A DNA stretch of 42,097 bases from the NCBI GenBank assembly GCA_016933745.1, contig JAFGAK010000127.1, positions 1-42,097 on the forward strand, written 5' to 3'. This document shows, in pieces, positions 8,919 to 18,430 of the stretch. The DNA is from Bacteroidales bacterium. GTDB taxonomy: Bacteria; Bacteroidota; Bacteroidia; Bacteroidales; UBA12170. Every line of letters starts with the position of its first letter. Positions within the stretch are counted from its first letter, which is position 1. A program made the translations under genes and the position numbers. The notes below the pieces were generated by a model. That model saw nothing but the letters and a program-made list of their open reading frames with translations, was not told the origin of the DNA and searched no databases.

Positions 8919-11746
8919 TACGAAGAGAATCGGCTAGTTTTTTGGAAGAGGTTTTGGATGATATTTTAATCAAATACCCAGAAACTTTTAGCAATTTATG
9001 TTTGATAACTCCAAACAGAAGATCGCAAGTATTCATAAAAAGATATTTTCAGGAGAAGGGAATGCCACTTCGGATTCCACGACTATTTTCCATCGATGAT
9101 TTCATTCAGTATTTAGCGCCATATACAGTGATAGACGCTGTAGATTTGAGCTTCGAATTGTATAGCGTTTATTCCTTTTTAGAAGGTGATCAAGCACAAA
9201 CGTTTGAAGCTTTTTTGCAATGGGCTCCGGTGCTAATCAATGATTTTAATGAGTTAGACATGCATTTGGGCGATGCAAACGAATTATTCTCTTACCTAAG
9301 CGATTCGTATGCGATAAAAGAATGGAATTTAGGAAGAGAAGATTTAAGCGATTTCCAAAAAAAATACTTGGCTTTTTTTCATAAGCTAAACGATTATTAC
9401 CAATATTTTAACCAACGATTATTGTCTAAAAACCTTGCATACAATGGTCTTTCTTACAGATATGTTGCTGAGCATCCAGACCTTATTAAAGAAAAGCAAA
9501 CCTGGAATCAACTCGTTTTTATTGGTTTTAATGCCTTAACAATTTCCGAAGAAAAGATCTTCAAATATCTATATCAGCGAAAGCAAGCACTTATTTATTG
9601 GGATGTAGATTCCTATTATTTTTCCAATACAAATCAGGAAGCCGGATTGTTTTTGCGTAAATATGCCGAATGGTTTTCGTTTGAAGAGGAACACCTTACG
9701 ATGCATTTTCAGAAAGCGAAATCGCTGAGAATTGTTGCCGTGCCGCGTGGCGTAGGGCAAGCAAAAATTGCTGCCGAAATGATTAGCGAAGCGCAAATGC
9801 AAAATCCTGAATTAAATGCAACTGCGTTGGTTTTGGCCGATGAAACTTTGTTGCTTCCTGTTTTAAATAGTTTGGATGCCTCTGTCCTGTCCGAAACAAA
9901 TGTGACCATGGGTTATCCTTTAAAGAACACTTCGGCTCATGTGCTTTTCCGACAATTTCTTCGTATGCAGTTTAATGCACAACGAAATCAGAAATTGCAT
10001 GCCAACGGAACCCTCCGGTTTGCCAAAGACGATATCATGCAATTGATTAATAATCCGCTCATTGCAGATTTCTGGCAAGAAAATGCACCAATCGAAATGA
10101 GCATCCAAAAACAATTGTATTGGTCAACCATCGAATTGGAAGAAATGATTCATGAAACATCGACATCCTTAGGCTTTCTTTTTCAGGATTTTGGAAATAA
10201 AGCAGAAACTGCGATTGAATTCTTCCAGCAGTTTATCCGGCTTTTTTCCGCTAATTATCAACAAAAAGAGGAGCAGGTCAAGAAAAAATACGGGTCTGAT
10301 TGGGAGGCTTTTTTAGTCTATGCACGTCTGTTGAATAGGCTTTCAGACCGAATTCGTAAATACGGACAAACGCTCAATTTGCAAGAATTTAAACTGGTAT
10401 TTGAACAGTTGCTAGGCAATCAAAGTCAGTCGTTTCATGGGGAGCCACTCAAAGGATTGCAACTAATGGGATTACTCGAAACGCGATTGCTCGATTTCTC
10501 AAATCTGATTATCCTTTCTGCCAACGAAGATATTTTACCTTCAGGGAAAATGGCAAATTCTTTCATTCCGGTGGATATCAAACGAAGCTTTAATTTGCCA
10601 ACCTATCAAGAAAAAAACGCCATTTTTGCCTATCACTTTTATCGCCTAATTCAGCGAGCAAAGAATATCACACTTACCTATAGCACTACTGCAGGCGCTT
10701 TATTGGGTGGCGAAAAGAGTAGATATATTACTCAACTACTTCGTGAGTTGCCTAAATACAATCCTTTGGTAAAGATTAGTGAACAATTATACAATTTTGC
10801 TAACATTACTCCTGATAATAAAGTGGTTATCGAAGTCGCAAAAACAGACAAAATAAAAGTATTACTCACGGAAAAAGCGGCCGAAGGGATTTCGCCAACA
10901 GCAATCAATACCTATATTTCCTGTCCGCTTAAATTTTATTTCCGACATCTTGCTAAAATCTACCAACCGGATGAAGAAGAATCTTTTATAGATGATCGCA
11001 TACTTGGTAATATCATTCACCATACCTTGGAAAGTTTGTTCAATCCGTTTGTAGATAAAATAGTAAGTGAAAATGATTTGCTCAAAATGAAATCAAAACT
11101 CGCTAGCGAAGTTCTTACTCAAGCGCAAATACTAGCTAAAGGTCAACAACTTCAAACCGGGCAGAATTTTCTTACTTTAAAAAGTATTGAAAAATACCTC
11201 GATTCTTATTTTCTGGCAGAGATCATGGAATTGAAAAAGCTTCATAAGACGACGGAAGTATGGAAAATTATTGGATTGGAAACAAATCTAGAAAGAAATC
11301 TTGTGTTAAACGATGGAATCACACAAGTGAAAATTAGTGGAGTGGCAGACCGAATTGACCAATGGGGAAACTTGATTCGCGTTTTGGATTATAAATCCGG
11401 GGCCGTAAAAGAAAGCTCAATTAAGAAAATCGATTTTGATTTATTGTTCAAAGAGGTCAAATTTGAGAAAAATGTACAACTGCTTTCGTATGTCTGGTTG
11501 TTGAGTGCAAAATATCCGAATACGCCTATCCAAAGCGGAATAATTGCTCTGCGAAATACCAGCAATCCGTATTTGTATTTGGGAGGCGATCGTCATACTA
11601 CTTTGAGTTCAGAAAATCTAGAGCATTTCGAAAAAGGACTGGCAGAACTGGTCGGTGAGATGTTTGAACAAGCCGTTCCATTTGCTCAAACCACCGAAAA
11701 AAAGAATTGCCAATATTGTCCGTATATTAACCTATGTCTGAAATAA
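8915..11746 (+). CDS. AddB-like PD-(D/E)XK nuclease / inactivated helicase with Fe-S cluster motif
   Basis: This 943-residue protein matches the nuclease-helicase subunit of AddAB-type enzymes, which resect double-strand breaks for recombination. The N-terminus (LITPNRRSQVFIKRYF) sits where the Walker A loop of a UvrD-like helicase would be but lacks GxGKT, as in AddB-type proteins with a degenerate helicase. The C-terminal nuclease has GVADRID and the catalytic LDYKSG (Asp825, Lys827). Cys670 in YISCPLKFYF plus CQYCPYINLC (Cys932, 935, 941) form the four-cysteine iron-sulfur staple known in AddB. No AddA-like helicase gene is in the window. It overlaps the upstream nucleotidyltransferase by four bases, although the functions seem unrelated. 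Confidence 0.88.
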   Translation: MIRRESASFLEEVLDDILIKYPETFSNLCLITPNRRSQVFIKRYFQEKGMPLRIPRLFSIDDFIQYLAPYTVIDAVDLSFELYSVYSFLEGDQAQTFEAFLQWAPVLINDFNELDMHLGDANELFSYLSDSYAIKEWNLGREDLSDFQKKYLAFFHKLNDYYQYFNQRLLSKNLAYNGLSYRYVAEHPDLIKEKQTWNQLVFIGFNALTISEEKIFKYLYQRKQALIYWDVDSYYFSNTNQEAGLFLRKYAEWFSFEEEHLTMHFQKAKSLRIVAVPRGVGQAKIAAEMISEAQMQNPELNATALVLADETLLLPVLNSLDASVLSETNVTMGYPLKNTSAHVLFRQFLRMQFNAQRNQKLHANGTLRFAKDDIMQLINNPLIADFWQENAPIEMSIQKQLYWSTIELEEMIHETSTSLGFLFQDFGNKAETAIEFFQQFIRLFSANYQQKEEQVKKKYGSDWEAFLVYARLLNRLSDRIRKYGQTLNLQEFKLVFEQLLGNQSQSFHGEPLKGLQLMGLLETRLLDFSNLIILSANEDILPSGKMANSFIPVDIKRSFNLPTYQEKNAIFAYHFYRLIQRAKNITLTYSTTAGALLGGEKSRYITQLLRELPKYNPLVKISEQLYNFANITPDNKVVIEVAKTDKIKVLLTEKAAEGISPTAINTYISCPLKFYFRHLAKIYQPDEEESFIDDRILGNIIHHTLESLFNPFVDKIVSENDLLKMKSKLASEVLTQAQILAKGQQLQTGQNFLTLKSIEKYLDSYFLAEIMELKKLHKTTEVWKIIGLETNLERNLVLNDGITQVKISGVADRIDQWGNLIRVLDYKSGAVKESSIKKIDFDLLFKEVKFEKNVQLLSYVWLLSAKYPNTPIQSGIIALRNTSNPYLYLGGDRHTTLSSENLEHFEKGLAELVGEMFEQAVPFAQTTEKKNCQYCPYINLCLK

Positions 11747-11810
11747 AATACTTTCAAACGATTTCCATTACAAATCAAAAGACAAGCTTAAATATTCGTA
11801 ATTTTGTGCC

Positions 11811-12917
11811 ATGATAAGCCCAATTAAAATACAAACTACGGATTACTCGATTCTTTTGGGGAATGCGGGCTTGCTGCTCGATGAGTTTATTTCTAAAGGA
11901 AACTATTCCTCGCTTTTTGTGCTCATGGATGAGCATACTTATACGCTTTGTTATCCGATTTTATCCAACGAATCTACTCTTTTAGAAAATGCTGACTTAC
12001 TTGTAATTGATCCTGGAGAAGCTAATAAAAGTATCGAAATTGCTGCGCATTTATGGGAAAGTTTAACAGAAAGTGGAGCAGATCGACATTCTTTATTGAT
12101 TAATTTGGGCGGTGGTTTAATCACTGATTTAGGTGGTTTTGTTGCTTCTACTTTTAAAAGAGGAATGGACTTTGTTAACATTCCAACTTCGCTTTTGGCC
12201 ATGGTTGATGCGTCTATAGGTGGCAAAACTGGCGTTAATCTTTCCAAATATAAAAATCAGGTTGGATTATTTGCCACCCCCAAACAGTTGATTATCGATG
12301 TGCAATTTCTAGAAACTTTACACGAAAATCAAAAGGTTTCGGCGTATGCAGAAATGCTCAAGCATGGTTTGATTTTAGATGCAAATTATTGGACAAAATT
12401 ATCTAAGCTCGAAGATTTCACCTCAGAAAATTTGCAAGAACTTATTCAGCAATCCATTCTCATTAAAAAGGAAATTGTTGAACAGGATCCAACCGAAAAA
12501 GGCTTACGCAAAGTATTAAATTTTGGACATACCATTGGTCATGCTTTTGAATCTTATTTTTTGGATACCGAATCACCTTTGCTGCATGGCGAAGCGGTAG
12601 CGATTGGGATTTTAGTGGAGGCACAATTATCGCATGATATTTTAGGTCTTTCTTTAGAAGAATTGCATGAAATCCAAGAAGTTATCAAGAAGCATTTTAA
12701 AGCTATTTCCTTTGCTGAAAATCAAATCCCTGAAATAATTGCATTTTCAAAACAAGACAAAAAGAAAGAAGGAACACGGTTGAATTTCAGTTTATTAAAT
12801 CGCATTGGTGACTGTCAAATTAATGTCGACATTACAGAAGAAAAAATAGAAAACTCCTTAAAACAAGTTATTCATGGCTTTTTCAATAACAAAAAAGAAT
12901 CGAAGCATAAAAGGTGA
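11811..12917 (+). CDS. aroB: 3-dehydroquinate synthase
   Basis: AroB converts DAHP to 3-dehydroquinate, the second step of the shikimate pathway, using NAD and a divalent metal. The 368-residue product has the NAD-binding GGGLITDLGGFVAS (101-114) and the conserved IPTSLLAMVDASIGGKTGVN (124-143). The metal ligands are Glu181 (AYAEMLKHG), His240 (LNFGHTIGHAFE) and His259 (LLHGEAVAIG). Its last 44 bases overlap the start of aroA, and together they form a two-gene aromatic-amino-acid unit. The gene begins 64 bases after the AddB-like gene and may be read from the same transcript. Confidence 0.97.
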   Translation: MISPIKIQTTDYSILLGNAGLLLDEFISKGNYSSLFVLMDEHTYTLCYPILSNESTLLENADLLVIDPGEANKSIEIAAHLWESLTESGADRHSLLINLGGGLITDLGGFVASTFKRGMDFVNIPTSLLAMVDASIGGKTGVNLSKYKNQVGLFATPKQLIIDVQFLETLHENQKVSAYAEMLKHGLILDANYWTKLSKLEDFTSENLQELIQQSILIKKEIVEQDPTEKGLRKVLNFGHTIGHAFESYFLDTESPLLHGEAVAIGILVEAQLSHDILGLSLEELHEIQEVIKKHFKAISFAENQIPEIIAFSKQDKKKEGTRLNFSLLNRIGDCQINVDITEEKIENSLKQVIHGFFNNKKESKHKR

Positions 12918-14121
12918 GATTTTATTACCGGCCTCTAAAAGTGAGAGTGCTCGTTTATTGATCATTGATGCGATTCTTGGAACCGAAGATTTGGCAATCG
13001 AAAATTTATCCGACAGTACCGATACGCAAATAATGCAATCTTCTTTGGAATCTTTGTTAAGATTAAAAGGAACGCATATTTCGTTGAATTTGGATATACA
13101 AGATTCTGGAACAACCATGCGTTTTATTACCGCTTACGCTTCCAATATCAATGTAAAATCCTATATCACCGGATCAGATCGAATGAAAGAGCGTCCTATA
13201 GGCATTTTGGTAGAAAAATTACAAGAACTAGGCACTTCCATAACCTACATGGAAAAAGAAGGGTTTCCTCCCATCAGAGTTGAAGGGAAACGCATTAAAG
13301 GAGGAGAAATTGAAGTGGATGCTACAGTAAGCTCACAATTTATTTCTGCACTTTTACTACTTGCTCCTAAAATGACCAATGGTCTGAAAATGAAGTTAAT
13401 AGGAAAAGTTAGTTCAGCTCCATACATTCAAATGACCATTAATATCATGCGCGAATTTGGAATTGTAATCGACGAAGAAGGAGATACGATTTCAATTGAA
13501 AAGCAACGCTACCAAAATAAAAATGTGTATCGTGTTGAATCCGACTGGAGCGCAGCTGCTTATTGGTATCAAATGGTTGCATTTTCTGAGGATGCTGATA
13601 TTGTTCTTCTAGGATTGAAAAAAGACAGCACACAAGGCGATTGTATTATTGCCGATTGGGCCCAGGATTTTGGTGTAAAAACCACGTATACATCAAAAGG
13701 AGTTCGACTTACTAAAACCGAATTCAAACCAAAAGCCATTCAGAAAGATTTTTACAATTATCCCGACTTAGCACAAATGTTTATCACAACTGCTACCGCA
13801 CTGCAGATGGAAGGCAATTATTCTGGATTAAGAAATTTAAGGTTTAAAGAAACAGATCGACTCGAAGCATTAAAAAAAGAATTAAGCTTATTAGGTGCAA
13901 ATGTTACTGCCAACGACGATAGTATGACGGTTTTACCTTCCAAATTAGAAGTAAAACAAGGAGTTCATGTATATGCCGATCACCGCATGGCAATGGCTTT
14001 TGCTCCTTTATCAATGCTATTCGGGCCCATTAAAATAGATTCACCAACGGTGGTTGCCAAATCGTATCCAAAATATTGGAAGGATCTAGAAAGTGTTGGT
14101 TTTGAATTGAAAGAGCTTTAG
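12874..14121 (+). CDS. aroA: 3-phosphoshikimate 1-carboxyvinyltransferase (EPSP synthase)
   Basis: AroA transfers the enolpyruvyl group of PEP to shikimate-3-phosphate. The 415-residue product has the active-site Lys22 in LPASKSESAR. It also has SGTTMRF (78-84, the substrate loop that reads AGTAMRP in many enzymes), RMKERPIG (103-110), FKETDRLEAL from 324, and YADHRMAMAF with Asp369-His370-Arg371. The first strongly conserved residues (KGEILLPASK) begin only at about residue 13. Most of the 44-base overlap with aroB therefore falls in non-conserved sequence, but no later in-frame start is available before the core. Sequence next to the usual glyphosate-contact positions differs from the E. 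coli type. Confidence 0.97.
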   Translation: MAFSITKKNRSIKGEILLPASKSESARLLIIDAILGTEDLAIENLSDSTDTQIMQSSLESLLRLKGTHISLNLDIQDSGTTMRFITAYASNINVKSYITGSDRMKERPIGILVEKLQELGTSITYMEKEGFPPIRVEGKRIKGGEIEVDATVSSQFISALLLLAPKMTNGLKMKLIGKVSSAPYIQMTINIMREFGIVIDEEGDTISIEKQRYQNKNVYRVESDWSAAAYWYQMVAFSEDADIVLLGLKKDSTQGDCIIADWAQDFGVKTTYTSKGVRLTKTEFKPKAIQKDFYNYPDLAQMFITTATALQMEGNYSGLRNLRFKETDRLEALKKELSLLGANVTANDDSMTVLPSKLEVKQGVHVYADHRMAMAFAPLSMLFGPIKIDSPTVVAKSYPKYWKDLESVGFELKEL

Positions 14122-14196
14122 TAAATTTGAACTTCTTTAAAAAGAGATTCTATTTGAATTTACAATGTTTTAGCACATTTGCTAAACATAATTTTT

Positions 14197-14204
14197 TAAT
14201 TTTG
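14197..14204 (+). promoter_or_regulatory. Candidate -7 element of the sucAB promoter, with a direct repeat
   Basis: TAATTTTG is a perfect TAnnTTTG element 68 bases before the sucA start. A TTTG lies upstream (14178-14181), but the spacing of 15 is shorter than usual. The nine-base sequence TTTGCTAAA occurs twice, at 14178-14186 and 14201-14209, straddling the element, and could be an operator. Confidence 0.4.
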
Positions 14205-14272
14205 CTAAATAATTTATAATCATTTTAAATTAACAGAATGCACTTTCGATAAGAATTTGCTCTACAAATCAT

Positions 14273-17080
14273 ATGGATAAGCACTCCTATTTAAATAGCA
14301 GCCCCGAAGAAATAGATACCTTGTATCAACAATTTTTAGAGAATCCTGAAAACGTTGAGTTTGGATGGAGAAAATTCTTTGAAGGTTTTGAGTTTTTCAA
14401 AAATGACTATTCCCCAAAGAATGAAAGCGTTTCTTCTTCGGAGTTTAGAGTTATAAATTTAATCGAAGATTACCGAAAAAGAGGTCATTTGTTTACCAAA
14501 ACAAATCCGGTGCGCACAAGAAGGCATTACGAACCTTCGCTCGATTATCAGAATTTTGGTCTTCAGAAGCAAGATTTAGAGCAGGTTTTTGAAGCGGGTA
14601 AAAAAGTTGGTTTAGGAGCAGCAAAGCTGAAGGATATCATTCAGATGTTAGACCAAACCTATTGTGGTTCCATCGCGGTAGAATACGTTTATATTCGTAA
14701 TTTAGATGAAATTGCTTGGTTAAAATCCAAAATGGAAGGCAGTAGAAATACACCTTCATTTTCAAAAGAAGATAAACTGACAATTCTTAAAAAATTAACA
14801 CAAGCCGTTGGTTTTGAAAAGTTTATTCATAAAAAATTCCCCGGACAAAAACGATTTTCACTCGAAGGAGCTGAATCACTTGTTCCAGCATTAGATGCCG
14901 CCATTGAGTGGGGGAATGAATTGGGTATTCATGAGTTTATGTTGGGAATGGCTCACCGTGGTCGCTTAAATGTTTTGGCCAATATCATGGGAAAACCCTA
15001 TTATAAAATATTCAGCGAATTTGACGGAAATGAATATGAAGATTCCTATTTATTAGGCGATGTAAAATACCACTTGGGTTATACTTCCGAAACCAAAACC
15101 AATAAAGGAAAAGACGTTGTGTTGGTTCTTTCTCCAAATCCTTCGCATCTAGAAGCTGTTAATCCTGTTGTTGAAGGTCTAACAAGGGCTAGAATCGACG
15201 ATGTAAAAACAAGCGTTACTGAAGATAATATTGTGCCTATTCTTATTCATGGAGATGCTTCCATTGCCGGACAAGGCGTTGTTTATGAAGTCGCTCAAAT
15301 GTCTAAATTAAAAGGATATACAACTGGCGGAACCTTGCATCTTGTGATTAACAATCAAGTTGGTTTTACAACCAATTACCTCGATGCTAGAACATCCACT
15401 TATTGTACGGATGTGGCTAAAGCCATCCAATCGCCCGTATTTCACGTAAATGGAGATGATGCCGAAGCGGTAGCTTACACCACCATGTTGGCCATGGAAT
15501 ATCGTCAGAAGTTTAAAAAAGATGTGTTTATTGATCTGCTTTGCTACCGAAAATACGGTCATAATGAAGGAGATGAACCTCGTTTTACACAACCGGTTTT
15601 ATACAAAGCCATTGAAAATCATGATGATCCACGTGTGATTTATGCCAAAAAATTAATTGAACAAGGCGATATCACTGCCGAAGAAGCGGATAAAATAGAA
15701 AGCGATTTTAGCGAACTTCTTGAAGAATCTTTGGTAAGTGCAAAAAAAATTACAAGTGCTAATATTACCTCTTTCTTACAAAAAGAATGGACAGGAATTA
15801 GAAAAGCAAACAAAGCTGATTTTGATTTTTCACCAGAAACAGCTGTTGATTTATCAACCCTAGAATCCATTGCAACCAAACTAACCGATCTTCCTAAAAA
15901 CAGAAAGTTCTTTAGAAAGATAGAGAGCCTTCAAAAGACGAGGCACAACATGGTTTTTAAGGATCAAAAATTGGATTGGGCCATGGGCGAACTATTTGCG
16001 TATGGTTCTTTGGTTCGCGAAGGAATTCCGGTTCGAATTAGCGGTCAAGATGTGGAAAGAGGTACCTTCTCGCATCGCCATGCGGTATTTACAATCGATG
16101 ATTCAGTAGACACATACACGCCACTTCATTATATCAGTGAGAAACAAGCTCCATTTACTATCTATAATTCCTTACTATCTGAATATGGAGTTTTGGGTTT
16201 TGAATATGGATACGCGATGAATTCGCCTCATGGATTAACCATTTGGGAAGCTCAGTTTGGCGATTTTAACAATGGTGCTCAAATTATCTTTGATCAGTTT
16301 TTGAGCAGTGCCGAAGACAAATGGAATGTAATGAATGATTTGGTTATCTTCTTACCTCACGGTTTTGAAGGACAAGGTCCGGAGCATTCCAGTGCACGAA
16401 TGGAGCGCTTTTTAACCCTTTGTGCCGAAAATAATTTTCAGGTTGCTAACCTAACTTCACCTGCAAATATGTTTCATATTTTAAGGCGACAAGTAAAACG
16501 CGAATTTCGCAAACCGCTGGTTATTTTCACGCCTAAAAGCCTCTTGCGTCATCCCGAAGCCGTTTCTGATTTAAGCGAATTCACAAAAGGTGGATTTCAA
16601 GAAGTGATCGATGATCATTCTGCCGATCCTAAAAAAATCAAGAAAGTAGCTTTTTGTACGGGTAAAGTGTATTACGATTTATTAGACGAAAAAAGAGCAC
16701 TTAAAAACGAAGATTTAGCGATTGTTCGTATCGAACAGCTGTATCCTTTGCCTAAAAAGCAAATTGATAAAATCATCAAAAAATATAAAAATGCAAGCAG
16801 CTTAATGTGGGTTCAAGAAGAGCCTTACAATATGGGTGCAAGTCCATTTATCCGCTCCGAATTAGAGCATTTGAATTTATTTATTGTCGCTCGTCCTGCC
16901 ACAGGAAGTCCAGCTACAGGATCAAGTAAGTTTCATCAAAAGCAACAGCGGAAAATTGTTGAAAAACCATTCGACGAATGTGGTACTTGTCCTCGTATTG
17001 GAACCATTTGTAAAATGGCTTGTATCGGAAATAATTGGCAGCAGTTTAACCTTGAATTAGAACAAAACAAAACAAAATGA
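14273..17080 (+). CDS. sucA: 2-oxoglutarate dehydrogenase E1 component
   Basis: SucA is the thiamine-diphosphate-dependent decarboxylase of the 2-oxoglutarate dehydrogenase complex. It feeds succinyl groups to the lipoyl arm of E2 in the TCA cycle. The 935 residues compare well with the usual E1 length of about 930. Visible landmarks are the N-terminal helix ([17 protein letters not shown]) thought to contact the rest of the complex, [28 protein letters not shown] and [13 protein letters not shown]. The ThDP motif runs from [12 protein letters not shown] to [12 protein letters not shown], and the C-terminal half has [16 protein letters not shown]. It overlaps sucB by four bases (ATGA), which favours equal synthesis. 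The E3 lipoamide dehydrogenase gene is not in this window. Confidence 0.98.
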   Translation: MDKHSYLNSSPEEIDTLYQQFLENPENVEFGWRKFFEGFEFFKNDYSPKNESVSSSEFRVINLIEDYRKRGHLFTKTNPVRTRRHYEPSLDYQNFGLQKQDLEQVFEAGKKVGLGAAKLKDIIQMLDQTYCGSIAVEYVYIRNLDEIAWLKSKMEGSRNTPSFSKEDKLTILKKLTQAVGFEKFIHKKFPGQKRFSLEGAESLVPALDAAIEWGNELGIHEFMLGMAHRGRLNVLANIMGKPYYKIFSEFDGNEYEDSYLLGDVKYHLGYTSETKTNKGKDVVLVLSPNPSHLEAVNPVVEGLTRARIDDVKTSVTEDNIVPILIHGDASIAGQGVVYEVAQMSKLKGYTTGGTLHLVINNQVGFTTNYLDARTSTYCTDVAKAIQSPVFHVNGDDAEAVAYTTMLAMEYRQKFKKDVFIDLLCYRKYGHNEGDEPRFTQPVLYKAIENHDDPRVIYAKKLIEQGDITAEEADKIESDFSELLEESLVSAKKITSANITSFLQKEWTGIRKANKADFDFSPETAVDLSTLESIATKLTDLPKNRKFFRKIESLQKTRHNMVFKDQKLDWAMGELFAYGSLVREGIPVRISGQDVERGTFSHRHAVFTIDDSVDTYTPLHYISEKQAPFTIYNSLLSEYGVLGFEYGYAMNSPHGLTIWEAQFGDFNNGAQIIFDQFLSSAEDKWNVMNDLVIFLPHGFEGQGPEHSSARMERFLTLCAENNFQVANLTSPANMFHILRRQVKREFRKPLVIFTPKSLLRHPEAVSDLSEFTKGGFQEVIDDHSADPKKIKKVAFCTGKVYYDLLDEKRALKNEDLAIVRIEQLYPLPKKQIDKIIKKYKNASSLMWVQEEPYNMGASPFIRSELEHLNLFIVARPATGSPATGSSKFHQKQQRKIVEKPFDECGTCPRIGTICKMACIGNNWQQFNLELEQNKTK

Positions 17081-18345
17081 TTGTAGAAATAAAAGTCCCC
17101 AGTCCGGGAGAATCCATTACCGAAGTACAAATAGCTTCGTGGCTTGTTGAAGATGGCGCATTGGTTCAAAAGAATCAAGATATTGCTGAAGTAGATTCTG
17201 ATAAAGCCACGCTAAGTATCAGTGCAGAAGAAGCCGGACAAATTAAACTTTTGGTAGAAGAAGGCGATACAGTAGAAATTGGTACGGTTATTTGTAGCAT
17301 CGATACGAGTGTAAGCGTTCCAGAAACAACAACCGAGAGTGTTCTTACTGCCAAACCTACCGAAGTGGTAAAAGAAAAACCAGTAGAATCAAAACCTGTT
17401 TCTAAAGAAAAAGTGATTGAAGAAGCTACGGAATCGGAAATGCATTTATCGCCTTTGGCGCGGAAGCTAATGAAAGAAAAAAACATCAGCGAAGCGGAAA
17501 TCACAGCGTTTTATAAATCTTTGCGTTTGGGAGTTAAAGATGTTGATTTTTATGCGCAATCAAAACAAAATCAACCATTAGCATCTGATCAAAGCGAAAG
17601 TTCTTGGGGCGGAACTCGAAATCAAGAAGCAAAAAAGATGTCGCTTTTGCGAAAAAAATTGGCGCAACGTTTGGTTTCTGTAAAGAATGAAACCGCCATG
17701 TTAACCACGTTCAACGAAGTAAACATGACGCCAATTATGGAAATTCGGAAAAAATACAAAGAACAATTCAAAGAACTTCATGGTGTAGGATTGGGGTTTA
17801 TGTCGTTTTTTACGAAAGCAGTTACCGAAGCATTACGTGAATTTCCGCAAGTAAATGCAATGATTGATGGCGACGAAATAGTGACGTATGATTATGCAGA
17901 TATTAGTGTGGCCGTGAGTTCACCAAAAGGATTGGTAGTTCCAGTTGTTCGGAATGCGGAAACACTTAGTCTTGCTGGAATTGAACAAGCCATTAAAGAT
18001 TTGGCTGTAAAAGCACGCAACGGCAAATTGAGTATCGAAGAAATGACCGGTGGAACATTTACCATTACCAACGGCGGTGTTTTTGGTTCGATGTTATCTA
18101 CTCCAATTATCAATCCTCCTCAAAGTGCTATTTTAGGGATGCATAATATTGTTGAAAGACCTATCGCCGTGAATGGAAAAGTAGAAATTCATCCCATCAT
18201 GTACGTCGCACTTTCTTACGATCACCGAATTATTGATGGAAAAGACTCAGTTGGCTTCTTGGTAAAAGTAAAAGAGCTGCTCGAAAATCCTGAACGAATG
18301 CTATTTGCAGGAATTTCTCCTATCGAAAAGCTATTGGGATTCTAA
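17077..18345 (+). CDS. sucB: Dihydrolipoyl succinyltransferase E2 of 2-oxoglutarate dehydrogenase
   Basis: SucB forms the core of the complex and moves the succinyl group from the lipoyl arm to CoA. The 422-residue product has one N-terminal lipoyl domain with the modified lysine in VDSDKATL (Lys43). A Glu/Pro/Lys-rich linker follows (about residues 85-120), then a peripheral-subunit-binding domain ([14 protein letters not shown]). The acyltransferase domain ends in [15 protein letters not shown], with His383 and Asp387 as catalytic residues. The arrangement with sucA directly upstream and a terminator directly downstream identifies it as the succinyl rather than the acetyl enzyme. Confidence 0.97.
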   Translation: MIVEIKVPSPGESITEVQIASWLVEDGALVQKNQDIAEVDSDKATLSISAEEAGQIKLLVEEGDTVEIGTVICSIDTSVSVPETTTESVLTAKPTEVVKEKPVESKPVSKEKVIEEATESEMHLSPLARKLMKEKNISEAEITAFYKSLRLGVKDVDFYAQSKQNQPLASDQSESSWGGTRNQEAKKMSLLRKKLAQRLVSVKNETAMLTTFNEVNMTPIMEIRKKYKEQFKELHGVGLGFMSFFTKAVTEALREFPQVNAMIDGDEIVTYDYADISVAVSSPKGLVVPVVRNAETLSLAGIEQAIKDLAVKARNGKLSIEEMTGGTFTITNGGVFGSMLSTPIINPPQSAILGMHNIVERPIAVNGKVEIHPIMYVALSYDHRIIDGKDSVGFLVKVKELLENPERMLFAGISPIEKLLGF

Positions 18346-18367
18346 AACGATTTTAAAGCGTAATATT

Positions 18368-18401
18368 AACCCGTCAGGTTTCGTAATCTGACGGGTTTTT
18401 G
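18368..18401 (+). terminator. Rho-independent terminator of sucAB
   Basis: A ten-base-pair stem AACCCGTCAG (18368-18377) / CTGACGGGTT (18388-18397) is followed by T residues, 22 bases after the sucB stop. Confidence 0.92.
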
Positions 18402-18402
18402 T

Positions 18403-18410
18403 TATTTTTG
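18403..18410 (+). promoter_or_regulatory. Candidate -7 element for the xdhB-like gene
   Basis: TATTTTTG matches TAnnTTTG and lies 20 bases before the ATG at 18431, directly behind the sucAB terminator. No TTG -33 element is evident, because that position falls inside the terminator hairpin. Confidence 0.4.
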
Positions 18411-18430
18411 AGGGACTAAAAACCATTTTT

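Noticed and set aside
11799-11806. TAATTTTG, a perfect -7 element, just before aroB
   Set aside because: It ends only five bases before the aroB ATG, so transcription would begin at or past the start codon, and no -33 element is present. Probably chance in AT-rich sequence.
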